From Dryas octopetala (Eukaryota > Streptophyta > Magnoliopsida > Rosales > Rosaceae): DNA of 64,000 bases. The notes under the pieces are model-generated. The model was given only the letters and a program-made list of their open reading frames with translations. It made no database searches and was not told the origin of the DNA. Every line of letters begins with the position of its first letter. Within the stretch, counting starts at the first letter, position 1. The DNA lies in contig OY992833.1 of NCBI GenBank assembly GCA_963921425.1, positions 3,474,501 to 3,538,500 on the forward strand. Reading direction: 5' to 3'. This document shows, one piece after another, positions 24,788 to 37,119 of the stretch. Both the position numbers and the translations under genes were made by a program.

Positions 24788-26757
24788 TTGTTGTAAAATT
24801 TTATTTACTCGCAAATATACGAGTCTAGTAGTATATTAACGAGGTCGAACCTCAAGGAGTGATGAAAAACGATACACTAAGCTTAAACTTAAGTTAATTT
24901 AAAGCTAACCTAGTTTAGAAATTTTGTTGGTTTGTGAGGCAACTTAAAATAAAATGCAACTAAATTAAAAGCAAATAAAGTAGATAAAAAGAGAATAAGG
25001 TAAATAAAGGTGCAAGAATTGAAATATTAAATCTAGAAAGTAAAATAACAACTTTTTGGTTTTAGAAACTAAACAATGGTATAAGAACCAAGGTTAGGGT
25101 TCCACACCACTTATGAACATATTAAATGAGATTTTTAGTAATTTACCTTTAAAAGAGGGCACTCAAGAGTCACTTGATGCCCTCTTGTAAAGATAAATAT
25201 GAATTAAGCACAAAAGTTGAAGATTTATATGGTAGATCTTGATTTTGCTTAGAAAATACAAATTTTAAGCAACTTAAGTGAACCAAAACTAAGGAACAAC
25301 TAGAGTTCAAAAAGTTTGTGTTTAAAACAATGAACCATAAAGCTAAAATGTGGAAAGATGATTTAACTACTCATAATATATGATATTATGGGTGAAAGAG
25401 GATCTCTTTCTCATTTTAATATCAAAATCTAGAGCTTGTAGGATCTTAAATAAGGGAAAATTTAACATAAAGACCTCATTTAATAATGTTCATGGTGGTG
25501 CTTCCCCCTTACCTTGGTAAGGGGGTTTAGTGACTACCCATGATCTTATATCTTAAATAAAAATAAAGAAAGAAGTAAATGAGCATGAAATTTAAAGAAC
25601 AATAAAATAAATAACACTACTAACAATAAAGTAAAGAACTACATAAAATAAAAGGCATAAAGTAAATAGAGGATTAGAGAAGAGAGACATAATATAAAGT
25701 TAACCATAAAATAAAGAACTACATAAAATAAAAGACATAAAGTAAATAAAGGATTATGAGAAGAGAGAAGAGAGACATAATATTAAAATTTCATTAATTA
25801 AAATGCAAGAAAAAAAATTACATTCCTATTCTCTCTCAAACATCATAGCCAAATGGCTTGAGAGAGAAATTCTAGGAGAAATACTAAAAAAGCCAGAAAT
25901 TAAAATTCTAAAGTAAAAGATGTGGTAAAGGGGCTGAATGCTTCCTTATATAGGCAAAGCTTAGGGTAGAAGGGAGAGCTGGTGACAGCTATTGAGATAA
26001 GGATCAACACAAAGAGCTAGCGCTGGAGCAATCTGGAAGCAGCTGGAAGATGGCCACGTGTCGCCTGCTGGTTGGAGGAATGCTTGATTAATCAAGCAAT
26101 TCTGCTGGGCGAAAGGAAAAGAGAGGGCGGCTTGCGACTGGCTTGGAGGCACCGGCTGCATGGGAAGACGTGAGAGAGAGAGAGAGAGAAAAGAAGAAAT
26201 GGGGAGGCGGCTTGCTGTGCTGCTCGGATGGCTGGCTCGGCTCGGCTCGGCTCACATGGGTGAGGAGTGACACACGGAATGCTGGGCGGAAGAAATGGCT
26301 ATTGGTTGGCCACGTGGCGACGCTCGAGTGGATGATGGGTTGATTAATCAAACAATTGACTGGAAGCGAAAGGAAATGTGAGGCGCCATGTGTCGCTGCA
26401 TCATTGGAGGAGAGGATGATTAATCAAAACCGGTGGCTGGCTTCTGCTGGGCTCAGTGACCATTCGACTTCCTGGGCTGGGCCTCTACACAAGTGAGCTT
26501 CTCCTCCTTCATTTTTTGGGCTTTTCAATTTAAAAACTTACAACACAAATAAAACTTAATTAATAAAAATTCTAATTTTAAAATCTAGCCTAAAATAAAT
26601 AAAACCTAATAAAATCTAAGAAATACAACAAAAACTAATAAAATCCATTAATTAACTAAATAATAAAAATAAGAATTAAAACACTAAAAATTGCTAAAAA
26701 ACATAGACAAAAATGTGAGATTTTAGGGATAAAAATTATATATAAAATGAGCTCAAC
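24788..26757. mobile_element. Unclassified 2-kb insertion within the copia RT/RNase H region
   Basis: The polyprotein reads LKYFRNTND up to about 26758 and resumes VYGRREL below 24788, so about 1970 bp of foreign sequence lies between. atatg occurs near both junctions (24783-24787, 26758-26762) and may be the target duplication. The insert is AT-rich on the left (repeated taaataaag motifs, 25560-25760) and GC-richer on the right, with a (GA)n run near 26173. No open frame is recognisable. Confidence 0.6.
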
Positions 26758-27749
26758 ATATGTCATTCGTATTTCTGAAGTACTTAAGAACACATTTAAA
26801 TGGGCTACTTCTAGGTTGGACTGATATCTGCTGGTTACACTCATAACATGTGCAATATCAGTCCTAGTACATATCATGACACACATCAAACTACAAATTG
26901 TGGAAGCATAAGGCCTGATTTTCAACATTTGTATATCTTCCGGTATCTTAGAAAACATTTCCTTTGATAGTTTTATGCGTGTCACTAGGGTAGTAAAGTA
27001 CCTTCCGAGTCTTGCATGTTGAATCTATTCAACAGCTTATTTATGTACGTGGATTGAGACACTTCCAAAAACCTTCTTGATCTATCTCTGTAGACCTTAA
27101 TACCTAGAATATGTATGGCTTCTCCTAAATCCTTCATAGAGAAGATTTTGGATAACCATACTTTGACTGATTTTAGCATTGCACATCGTTTCCGATTAGC
27201 AATAAATAATCCACACAGGAATTATCAAAATCATTCACGTGTGCTCCCACTATCCTTTTATATACACTTGGTCCATGTACATTTTGCATGAAACTAAATA
27301 ATTTGATTGCTTCACCAAACCTAATGTTCCAACTTCTAGATGTCTACATTGGTCTATATATGAATATATGTAACTTGCAACTTCATGATTCTGCCATTGA
27401 ATTATGAATTATTCAGGTTGATCTATGCAAATCTCATCCTGAAGATAGCCATTCATAATGGTTGTGTTCACATCCATTTGCCATATCTCACAATCATAAT
27501 GTATGGTTATGGCAACTAAAATATGAATAAACCTTATCATGGCAATGTAAGAGTACGTTTCCTCATGATTGTTGCCATCCATTCCAGAGGATCTATAAGA
27601 ATCCAGACTTGGTTGGTATACATGGATTCCACTTCAGATTTCATGGCTTCCAGCCATTTACTTGAATCCATATATAATATTGTCTCTTTATAGTTCATAG
27701 GGTCAGCATCATCCTTCAAATTTCCTAGGACATCGGGCTCACCTTCCAA
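26758..27749 (-). pseudogene. Copia reverse transcriptase relic
   Basis: From the N-terminal side on the minus strand: SSKWLEAMKSEVESMYTNQVW (27537-27749, broken), then KVWLSKIFSMKDLGEAIHILGIK (26985-27179), then PYASTICSLMCVMICTRTDIAH and SVTSRYQSN (26656-26985). The catalytic YVDD region is not intact. Stops and frameshifts separate the blocks. Confidence 0.85.
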
Positions 27750-27989
27750 GAGGTATAACCATAATATCTTTCGGGTGAACTCGAAGTTCTACTAGTTCAA
27801 CGTAGAGATTTGTGTATTTTGTGATAGTGATACATGTTTATCTGTCTCCTCTTGTGTTGTCGGTGTCTCTCTAGGAGGTAATTCCTAGAGATCCAACTTC
27901 TGTCATTTACCTCATTCTTGGATAAATTAATTTCTAGAAATATGACAAATTTATTAACAAATACTTTCTATCCGTTAGGATGGTAGAAG

Positions 27990-28180
27990 TAATACTCCAT
28001 AAACCTTCTAGGCTATCCCACAATCCTGCACTTATCTGCCCTAGACACTCATATTGTCCGGTTCTTGTCACTAGACACAGGCCGGGTAACCCCCAAATCT
28101 TAACATGACATAAGTTGGGTTTCTTTCATAGAACACTTCATATGGTGTCTTAAGTATAGATTTAGAGGGAAACTTGTTCA
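27990..28180 (-). pseudogene. Copia integrase C-terminal relic
   Basis: The minus strand reads LKTPYEVFYERNPTYVMLRF, close to the KTPYELW...PSLNHLR block after the integrase core, followed by stops. Further upstream sequence (28180-28700) is probably more degenerate polyprotein, with no clear motif. Confidence 0.6.
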
Positions 28181-29272
28181 ATAGTCATATTGTTGTTTCA
28201 AGCGCGTATTTCAGGAAAGTCAACTAGCACCAGAATCTATGACTCAACATAAATGAATCAACAATTCAATGGACTCTATGTTTAGAGTTTCAGACATGTC
28301 TTCTCAAGCCTCGTCTTATTTCCTTTTGCTAACACTTTAGCTTTTAGGATACACTTGATATCGAATGCCAAAACAAAATTTTGTCATTTCGACATCATTC
28401 AATCAAAATGTTCTTGCCTAGTAACTAAGAGAGTGGATTAAACATATCATTCACTACAGAAAATGAATAAATAATTTATTCATTAGCAGATATTTCCATC
28501 AGTGTTTAAGAGCAGACTAAAATATCTGATGGTACTCCCACTAGTTTTTTTTGGAATTCCACATCCCTCAGTGGAAATTCTAGAATCAAATTCCTAGTGA
28601 GGATTGAAAGCTCACTAACCCAAAGTTGCCTCACATATGTTAAGGGCTCTAGCAAGTGTAATGAGAGAACAACTTGTCCATTCACATCTCATGTGATTAC
28701 CAATCTTCTTGGCCTCTAAGTACAAATGGACTCCACATATCTGTTAAAAGCCTATTGACTTAGTTTAAACTTATCCCATCATTCCAGTAGGTATAGGCGG
28801 TCAATATGGGTCGAACATATCTGTTAAAGACCTATAGAAAGTTCCTACCACATCCACCTCACATGCGTTTATAAATAACTAGGTCACAAGGAAAACTTAA
28901 CCCCCATATGTGGAGTCATTAAATAGTCAAGTGACTTCTGTTGTTCATAATGATGGAAGGCCTATAAAGGAACACTCAATATTTCCTTACTTTACAAGTT
29001 TAATATTTATGAGGGATTCATTTATTTAATTTAGTCTCATCAAACAAGCAAATACACTTTTTATTTCTTAGCGCAACTTCCTTGTGCTTGGTTCAACGGT
29101 GGACCGACTTGGTGTATGGTACTTTAAGTCTCACTTAATCATTTATTAAATCCAATTTAATAAACATGGGCTTGGTTGGTGGCTTTCCCTATTGGGCTAA
29201 CCTTATGTTAAACTATTTAAAATAATTAGGCCCAAATCACCATTTATCCTTATTATCTAATTAACTCTTATT

Positions 29273-29853
29273 TAAATAACTTTGGGTTTTATATAAAATA
29301 AAATAGCCCAAAATATCTAATTAGTTGATAATCCAAATTATCAAATAATAAGATGGATAATGACATTAGAATAGGAATTGGATAAAGCATATCCAAAATT
29401 CAAGGAATAACCCAATTATCCAAATAACCTTATTATCTAATTAATTATTAATTAAATAATTTGGGCAGCTAAAATTCAAAATAAAACAGCCCAAAATATT
29501 TAATACTGATAATACCATATTATCAAACTAATTAAATAATAACACATGGATAATGACATTATTTTAGGTATATGAATAAAGTTGATAAACTGATAACCCA
29601 AAATCAAGGAATAAGGGATAATTAAATTCCTTTAACCAAGGAGAGGGACTAGGAGTCAACTGCTCATAGCCAAAACCTCCTCCTATAGCTGGTCCTTCCT
29701 TATTTTCCATGGGCTAGCTTTGCTCAGAAAACCATTCAAGCAATTAGGCTCATTTATCCACAAAACCGAAATTATTCAAACAATTATTATTTAAATAATT
29801 TCGGCAATTAAATTTCTGAAATAAATCAGCCCAATATTCACATAACTAATAAT
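29273..29853. repeat. Internal tandem repeat of the copia leader, about 3 units
   Basis: Units begin near 29273, 29451 and 29791 with taaataa-tttgggc and continue through agcccaaaatat, gataat, atggataatgacat and ccaaaatcaaggaat. The third unit breaks off at 29853 and its remainder is at 38910-39060, beyond the hAT element. This makes the two flanks one original sequence. Confidence 0.75.
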
Positions 29854-30244
29854 GAAGGACTAAAATTTCGGGTTTCGAGGAAATTTCGATGGAAATTTTC
29901 AAGATTTTTAAATTTCGACAAAAATTAGTCTGAAACGACGTAAATTACTATCAAAATACATAAATTTTGAATGAAACTTTACCATATATTTATTTAACAT
30001 CTTATCTACTATATTGATAAAAAACATTAAAGAAACCAAATTATATGGTAGGTTTCATGTGATATGTAATGAATATAATGTCCGTTGAAGGCAAATACTG
30101 TTAAAAAAATGCTTCACTAATTAATAATTACATCAATAAACCTCAATTTTATTTATACTACAATATTGTCACATGAATTACAAAAGTATTCAATACCACA
30201 TATAGTTTCTAGGAAGTTGAAAATTTTCCCTGTCTTCAGTATCA

Positions 30245-30815
30245 TTATGTCCAAAGTAGGTGTAATGCGAAGAATAATCACCCCAAAATATTCTCCAGTA
30301 TAATTTTGCATGTAATTGCCAACATGCCAACCATATGGACCATGAACCTGTTGTGGTTGAATTTGCCCATAAGCATACTCATTTGAAGAGTTTGCCTCTT
30401 GTTATGGCAATGAGTTACTGTCAGACTCAACTGAGTAAGGCATATGTGGTGGGTAGAATATTGGAGAGTTTTGTTCATAATTGTAATTGTCACTTCATAC
30501 CCCTATAGAGCCAAAAGTGGTGGATAATGAATCCTCTTCTTCTTGTGTTAGACTCTCATGACCTCTTTGTCTGCGACTGTAGCCTTTTCCTATGGTACCA
30601 ATTCTTGATCCGGCACTCCTACTCCCATGATCCTCAGTTGCATGTGTGTAGTTTGCTTCGACATAAAATGGGCTCATATACTCTTGAGAATGTCCAGTGC
30701 AATCTTCATTTTCACCATCACCACCACCACCACCATTACCTCTACCATTACCATTACCATTACCATTACCATTACCACTACCACTACTACTACCACTACC
30801 ACTACATTTACCTCC
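30245..30815 (-). pseudogene. hAT transposase C-terminal relic
   Basis: The minus strand reads a Gly/Ser/Asn-rich run (GSGNGNGNGNGRGNGGGG), then EDCTGHSQEYMSPFYVEAN, IGTIGKGYSRRQRGHE, TTFGSIGV and EYAYGQIQPQQVHGPYGWH. From memory this resembles the C-terminal tail of a plant hAT transposase family. Two in-frame stops (near 30494 and 30402) break it. Its N-terminal side is cut by the LTR that starts at 30816. The zinc finger and dimerisation domains are not present. Confidence 0.6.
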
Positions 30816-31221
30816 TGTAACGACCCGACCCAAATTTCATTAGAAATTAAAATTTTTTATTTTTATTTGTAATGGTCATTTAAAGGCGTAGTGGGAGATT
30901 AAATTGTGAGACTTCGTATTTTGTTCTAATGAATTATTTTAAATATTTTGAGAATTTATTTGAGAAATAAAAGGTTTTGAATTTAAATTTTAAAATTGGG
31001 CTTGACCCAAAGTTAACTTTTAAAATTAGTGGGTTTTTGATTTTGACTTTGGGTTTGATGGAAAGGTCTCGAGTCCACGAGTTCATAAACACGTAGCACG
31101 CGTCGGTTCGAGTTACGGTTTGAAAGATACGGACATTTAAAGTGACTGGCAAACTTGTAATTTTTACAAAAATGAGTTTTAAAACCCAAAAATCAGATTT
31201 TTAGGGGATTCTCTCTCTCCT

Positions 31222-31227
31222 CTCTCA

Positions 31228-31269
<42 letters not shown>

Positions 31270-31293
31270 ACCTCTCTCTCTCATCGATCCTCG
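31222..31293. repeat. (TC)n microsatellite within LTR copy A
   Basis: The run of ctctctct is broken by cccacgacc. The following GC-rich stretch (31290-31640) yields several overlapping open frames on both strands with no domain. Confidence 0.9.
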
Positions 31294-32507
31294 GTCGTCC
31301 GGTGTCGGACTTCAGCGATCCGACCGGCGTTGGACTCGTCTCGACGCCGCCGACCTCCCAGTGAGGTCCGATCAACCAACCAAGCCGCGACGGCGGCGCA
31401 ACGGCGCGGTTTTAGAACGAAGCTCTCCGACGGCGACTCGACTTTTCCAGCGAGTTCGAGGGCGGCGACCACTTGGGTCTTCTTCCCCAGTCCACGGCGA
31501 GTCCTGTCGTGCCACCCCCTTACTCCGACAACCCCTTGCGACGGCGGATCGTGGCTGAGAAGTTCGCCGGCTTCCACCGCCGATTTCGGCCATTTCCGGT
31601 GACTTTTGGCCGTCGGTCCAGTTTTGGAAAACGATCCTCTAGGTATGGGCTTTGTTTCCCCCTTGGTTTGATTGTTCAATTTTGTGAAATTAGGAAATTG
31701 AATTTATGGGGTTTGGCCCCATTTCGGGTTTACCTTGAATTGAGCCTATTTGAGTGATTTCTGAGTTGTTTTTCATCCAATTGAAGTGCGTTGAATTTGG
31801 GTTGATTTTTAGTTGAAAAATCATTTTTTTTAGAATCTGTCGCCGCTGCCACCGCTGTCTCCGCCACTTGTGGCGGCGGGTCAGCGATCGTTATCTCATT
31901 TTGCCCAAATTGAACTTCTAGGAGACCCTATGAGGTTGTTTGGTGAGTTCTATGAAAATTTCTGTGTTGTTTAAGGCCGGGCAGCCACTGTGCGTGGTGG
32001 TTATCGCCCATTTCGGTTGTTTAACGGCCCATTTGTATTTCTGGTTTGTGAAATTGTTGATTGTCTGGTCTTAACAGGTGCATGGGCTCGGGAAATCTCA
32101 TTCCCGATGCCGTTATGTTGCCGGATTGGAGATCCAAGCAATGACGCTGTGAAAGGCATGAGAATAAATTGACGAGGATTTGAGGCTAAAGAATTAATTT
32201 GAGAATTATAGAGTTGCCATGAGATTAATTACTGATTTGATGATGAAGTGTTAGTATGATGTGAGTAACAAACAAATGAGGGGTTGTGAATAGGAATCAA
32301 CTTCGGAAAGGATTCGGCTTAGTTCGGAGTAAACAGTGGGTGGACCTTGATTTTTATAAAAATTATGTTTGCTATGTGCATTCTTGTGGAAATGGCGTGT
32401 CTTAAATTCAATTCGTTTATGAGAGGATTTATTATATCTTGCATGATTATCGAAATGATTATTTATTTTGGGATGTGAAAATGTTGGGATTTGAAAATGC
32501 AAATACT

Positions 32508-32750
32508 GATCGGACGAGCCTGCTTGTGCGGAGTGACCCCTCCGTATGAGATTGTGGCCAGGATACGAGCCTGCTCGTGCGGAGAGACCCCTCCGTACGG
32601 GATTGTGGCCAGGATACGAGCTTGCTCGTGCGGAGAGACCCCTCCGTACGAGATTGTGGCCAGGATACGAGCTTGCTCGTACAGAATGACCTCTATGTGC
32701 GAGATTGTGGCCAGGATTTGAGCCTGCTCGAGCACGGGATTGTGGCCAGG
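32508..32750. repeat. 51-bp minisatellite, about 4.5 copies
   Basis: attgtggcc recurs at 32551, 32602, 32653 and 32704 (period exactly 51) and at 32739 (shortened unit). Each unit contains cgagcctgctcgtgcgg and cccctccgta. Since 51 is a multiple of three, open frames on both strands show 17-residue repeats; I regard these as by-products. Confidence 0.95.
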
Positions 32751-32999
32751 ACATTGTCTGCAGATACGGGTTTGAGTACGGTGAAACTTTATTCCCCTTT
32801 TCAAGGATTTTTCTATGATACAAGTTTAAAGAGGAAATTTCTTTTTATGTTAATTTGGATTCTTAAATATGGTGCTATAGAATACTTTTACTCATAAAGT
32901 TTTAAAGAACGATTTCTTAACTTGTTCACTCACTAAGTTATCTCACAATTTTCTTGATTTATCTTAAATTGTTTCCCCCAGGTCGTAGCTTTGGTGGAG

Positions 33000-33415
33000 G
33001 TCGAGCCAATCTCGTCGAGGCATTTTACGTCAACGAAGTAAGCAGACGAAGCTCACTATCTCTTCTTCATTTGAAACAAAATCACAATGCCTAGCTGCTT
33101 TGATTGAGTTCGGGAAAGCTCTTTGCGCTGGTTGACGGCGTCTGTCCAACTGTGTGCTTGCCCATTGTTGGCTTGAACTATTTTGGGGGTGTGCTTGACT
33201 AATCATCACTCGCCCACTCATTTCGCTCATGTGGTCGGCACACCACGTGCTTGATGAAACTCCCCTTCCAAGTTTATTATCTACAATGTCACCCAATCTT
33301 TAGGCAGCCCGACTGATTTTGATACCAACTCTTGACTATCAACAACCATCCCGGTTGGTGTCAAAATTATGCCCAAACAGTTGACTTATAGAATAAGCCT
33401 ACAATAAGGTGACGA
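33000..33415. other. Spacer between LTR copy A and the PPR gene
   Basis: It contains an 88-codon open frame on the minus strand (33030-33296) with no recognised domain, and a primer-binding-site-like TTGGTATCA on the minus strand near 33330. It may be retroelement leader or PPR gene promoter. Confidence 0.4.
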
Positions 33416-35248
33416 ATGCCAGTGTTTCACTATCTACACCAACTGAAACTCTGTGCCAGACGCCAAGCGGCTTATACCACCAAAAAACTACACGCTCAAA
33501 TCATCAAACAAGGTCTGCATCTATGCGTGCCCTTACCCAACACCCTCTTAGATACCTACGGGAAATGTGGTCTAGTCGAAGACGCGCTCCACGTGTCTGA
33601 CGAAATGCCTCACAGAGACCATGTTTCGTGGGCTTCAATTCTCACTGCCCACAATCAAGCCAACACCCCCCACCGAACACTCTCCATGTTCCCCGCTATG
33701 TTTGAGGTTGATTGTTTGCAGCCAGACCATTTTGTGTTTGCTAGCATTGTCAAGGCCTGCTCTAGCTTAGGAGTTATTAGACTAGGCAAGCAAGTGCATG
33801 CTCGCTTTTTGTTATCACCATTTTGTGACGACGATGTGGTTAAGTCATCCCTGGTTGATATGTATGCAAAATGTGGATTACCTGATAATGCTCGTGCAGT
33901 TTTTGATACAATTTCACTGAGAAGTGTGGTTTCTTGGACTGCTCTGATTTCGGGGTATGCCAGAAGTGGAAGGAACTCAGATGCTTTAGAAATGTTTGAG
34001 AGGTTACCGGTTAAGAATTTGTTTGCTTGGACTGCTTTGATATCTGGGTTGGTACAAAGTGGACATGGTGTTGATGCGTTTTATTTGTTTATTGAAATGA
34101 GAAGACAAGGGGTGGATATAGTAGACCCATTAGTCCTCTCTAGCACTGTGGGAGCTTGTGCTAATTTGGCAGTATTGGAGCTTGGAAAGCAGGTTCATGG
34201 CCTAGTTATAGCTCTTGGCTATGAGTCTTGCTTGTTTATTAGTAATGCATTAGTGGATATGTATGCAAAATGTAGTGACATTTTAGCTGCTAAGGTTATT
34301 TTTGGTCGAATGCATCGAAGAGACGTAGTTTCTTGGACTTCTATAATTGTTGGGGCGGCTCAGCATGGGCGAGCTGAAGAAGCATTGACTTTATATGATG
34401 AGATGGTTGCAGCAGGAATAAAGCCAAATCAGGTTACCTTTATTGGATTGATATATGCTTGTAGCCATGTTGGTTTAGTTAGCAAAGGACGTACTCTTTT
34501 CAAATCTATGATTGAGGATTATGGAATTGTTCCCTCTCTGCAACATTACACATGCCTTTTGGATCTGCTTAGTCGGTCTGGGCACCTTGTTGAAGCTTCA
34601 GATGTTATTAATTCAATGCCGTTTGAGCCTGATGAACCCACTTGGGCAGCTTTATTAAGTGCTTCCAAGCAGCATGGAGATACCCAAATGGGAATCAGGG
34701 TTGCTAATCATCTTTTAAGCTTAAACCTAGAAGACCCTTCAACTTATATACTGTTATCTAATGTCTATGCTGGTGCCAGTATGTGGGAAAATGTAGCAAA
34801 GGTGAGAAAGTTGATGGTAGCTAGAGAAGTAAAGAAGAAGCCAGGTTATAGTTCCATTGACATTGGAAAGGAAAGAGAAGTGTTTTATGCTGGAGAGACA
34901 TATCATCCTATGAAGGATGAGATTTTCAGTTTGCTTAAGGAGTTAGATGCAGAGATGAGGAGAAGAGGCTATGTTCCTGATAGTAGCTTTGTTTTGCATG
35001 ATATGGAGCAGCAGGAAAAGGAAAGGCAGCTATTTTGGCATAGTGAGAGGTTGGCTGTGGCTTATGGGCTGCTTAAGGCTGTTCCAGGGACAGCTATCCG
35101 GATAGTCAAAAATCTTCGTGTTTGTGGAGATTGTCATACTGTATTGAAATTCATAAGCAGTATTGTTAAGAGGGACATTGTTATTCGAGATGCCAATAGA
35201 TACCACCATTTTAGTAGCGGGGAGTGTTCATGCAATGACTTTTGGTAA
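33416..35248 (+). CDS. MEF35: DYW-class PPR protein, MEF35-like organelle RNA editing factor
   Basis: An intact 610-residue protein. PPR repeats of PLS type occupy about residues 10-400 (NTLLDTYGKCG, SLVDMYAKCG, NALVDMYAKCS, TWTSII-type blocks). The E domain follows (PDEPTWAALLSA; VKKKPGYSSID near 475). The C-terminal DYW cytidine-deaminase domain has the HSE active-site motif at 542-544 and zinc ligands CGDC at 570-573, ending CSCNDFW. By recall the whole chain resembles Arabidopsis At4g14050 (MEF35), which edits mitochondrial transcripts; orthology was not tested. The N-terminus is short, so no clear targeting peptide is visible. There are no introns, as usual for PPR genes. An F-to-S change in VSDEMPHRD is minor. 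The gene lies inside a hAT element, about 400 bp downstream of a long LTR that could supply or disturb its promoter. Confidence 0.9.
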   Translation: MPVFHYLHQLKLCARRQAAYTTKKLHAQIIKQGLHLCVPLPNTLLDTYGKCGLVEDALHVSDEMPHRDHVSWASILTAHNQANTPHRTLSMFPAMFEVDCLQPDHFVFASIVKACSSLGVIRLGKQVHARFLLSPFCDDDVVKSSLVDMYAKCGLPDNARAVFDTISLRSVVSWTALISGYARSGRNSDALEMFERLPVKNLFAWTALISGLVQSGHGVDAFYLFIEMRRQGVDIVDPLVLSSTVGACANLAVLELGKQVHGLVIALGYESCLFISNALVDMYAKCSDILAAKVIFGRMHRRDVVSWTSIIVGAAQHGRAEEALTLYDEMVAAGIKPNQVTFIGLIYACSHVGLVSKGRTLFKSMIEDYGIVPSLQHYTCLLDLLSRSGHLVEASDVINSMPFEPDEPTWAALLSASKQHGDTQMGIRVANHLLSLNLEDPSTYILLSNVYAGASMWENVAKVRKLMVAREVKKKPGYSSIDIGKEREVFYAGETYHPMKDEIFSLLKELDAEMRRRGYVPDSSFVLHDMEQQEKERQLFWHSERLAVAYGLLKAVPGTAIRIVKNLRVCGDCHTVLKFISSIVKRDIVIRDANRYHHFSSGECSCNDFW

Positions 35249-36326
35249 CACTATATTCTTCCCATTCTCTTTCAGGTTTTTGCCTCTTAAATGAAGGTAG
35301 ATTGAAGGTCCTGAAATTGAGAAGCTGCTTTAAGGCTTTCTCATGTGCTTAATTAAAACGTTTTCGAGTTAGATTTTCCTTTGATTTAAGTTTTACCTGC
35401 CTTCTTAAGCTTATTAATTTTGTCTTGATATATATTGCTTATTCTTTGGTTTAACCTTTTATCCTTTTCGAGGTTAACTCGATGCTTTGAGCTCCAATGT
35501 CCTTTACTTTCCATCATTCAGACTTCAGAGTACATTGGGTTTCGACCAAAAAAAAGTACATTGGGTGTTGGAGATAATACAATTTATATAATAAAAACAA
35601 TAAATTTCTCCCGAGCAGCAAAGTGACGATCACAAAAATTTTGCTCTGTTTATGGTAATTCAAGCCCTTTGCGGTTTGGTATGAGTATGACCACAAACTG
35701 GTGCAGTAGATCAATCACTTGACTTGTCCCTTCCAGGATATAACAGCCTAACTCAAATGTTGTATAGGCTGTTGATTGTGCTTGCTTGAGGTAAGGAAAT
35801 CCTATCCTGAGTTTTTAAATATCTATTTTGATTTTTGGGTTTCAGTTTTGGGGTATGATTTGTGCAAGGTTTCAGTTTTTAATTTCTATTTGGGATAAGC
35901 ATATGCAGAGGAAGTAGGAATTTTATTTCAGTTTTGGGTATATATGTGGTGATGAGGATGACATAAGAGTATGTTTATTGTTTGATGCTTCTTTTGTTAG
36001 GCAAAGAACAAGCCAAAATTGCTTTGGCAACAGGGTTTGTTGACAACAAGATTCTAAGTCAACAACATTCAAGATTCTGTAAAGCTTGAAGTAATTATGC
36101 CATCATTTGTGTTTTTTTTTTTTTTTTTTTGCATCTTGAATAGTGTGATGTTTTCTTGATTTTCTTAACTGGTTTTACCTCTTCCGATTACCATAATCTT
36201 TTTCCTTCTTTTTTTAGCAGGTACAGCTTTGTGCTTCGCACTATGCTCTTGTTGGTGGTGGCTTGGATGACTTTACTTGTCTTGGGTGACTTTTTTAGCA
36301 GGTACAGCTTTGTGTTTCCTTTTAAT

Positions 36327-37119
36327 GTTAGCATTGTACATCTTACTTCAGGATATGGCATGATTGATAAGCAAGAACAAGTTTACATAGGTCCTTTAAT
36401 TGCCTTCATCTTTGTGAGTATCAATCTGCCATTGTTACTCTTAAGTTTCACATTGTTCAAATTCTGTAAATATAAAAAATTATCAAGGATTATAATAGTG
36501 TATAAGACCACATAGCAAGTGTTTTAGAGTCAACTAGTTGATTCAATAACTTGCAAGGCATAAAGATTGATAGAGTCATCACTATCATAATTCACATTCC
36601 ATGGGATCAAGGTTTGATCAAGGAGTACTCTCTGGTAGCTCACCTCATGGTTAATGATGATGTGATGTTTCTTTGTTAAATTGGTGCATAATTGTGTCCC
36701 TCCAATCAACTCTGTTTGCTCTCACTCCCGGTGACCAGACTTGTTGTTTCCATAATGACATTATTTAGTATATAGATGTTCAAGTTAATTTTTTGGGCTG
36801 AGTATCTGAATTCAATACGAAAACTGAATTTAAATTGTTCAACATTCTTTGAGACTTGATCCCAAAGAAGATGTAGTAGAAAAGAAGAAAAGGAGAACAA
36901 GAGAAACAGCCCCAAAATCATGCTCAGTTCTTTTGCATGTGTTTCTTTGTAATGGTCCAACTTTCTTTATGATTTCTCTGTTTTTTAGATGTTTACTGTT
37001 AGCATTGTACATCTTATTTCAGGAAATGAGATAATTGATAAGCAAGAACAAGTTTATATAGGTCCTTTAATTGCTTTCATCTTTGTGAGTATCAATCTGC
37101 CATTGTTACCCTTAAGTTA
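36327..37119. repeat. Direct repeat pair of about 121 bp, 670 bp apart
   Basis: 36327-36447 and 36998-37119 share gttagcattgtacatctta, ggtcctttaattgc and gagtatcaatctgccattg with few changes. A shorter doublet of aggtacagctttgtg lies at 36220 and 36300. These lie in the 3' region of the PPR gene. No protein-coding function is recognised in 35249-38460. Confidence 0.8.

Larger units (their letters stand above)
30816..33000 (+). repeat. Long LTR of a Gypsy-like family (copy A)
   Basis: It starts TGTAACGACCCGACCC and aligns, in opposite orientation, with 39622-41777 (copy B). Shared blocks include ttatttgagaaataaaaggtttt, gcttgaccc, a (TC)n tract and cgccacttgtggcggcgggt. It inserted into the hAT transposase relic. 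The right boundary is uncertain; homology fades near 33000 and no duplication of the left flank cctcc was found. It contains the 51-bp minisatellite at 32508-32750. It ends roughly 400 bp upstream of the PPR gene. Confidence 0.65.

Noticed and set aside
30495..30872. Poly-His/Tyr and poly-Thr open frames on the plus strand
   Set aside because: Antisense of the Gly/Asn-rich hAT transposase tail; low-complexity artefacts.
31281..31757. Several overlapping GC-rich open frames on both strands
   Set aside because: They lie within the LTR copy A leader, show no domain, and have no counterpart frame in copy B.
33030..33296. 88-codon open frame upstream of the PPR gene
   Set aside because: No recognisable domain or splice context; probably retroelement leader.
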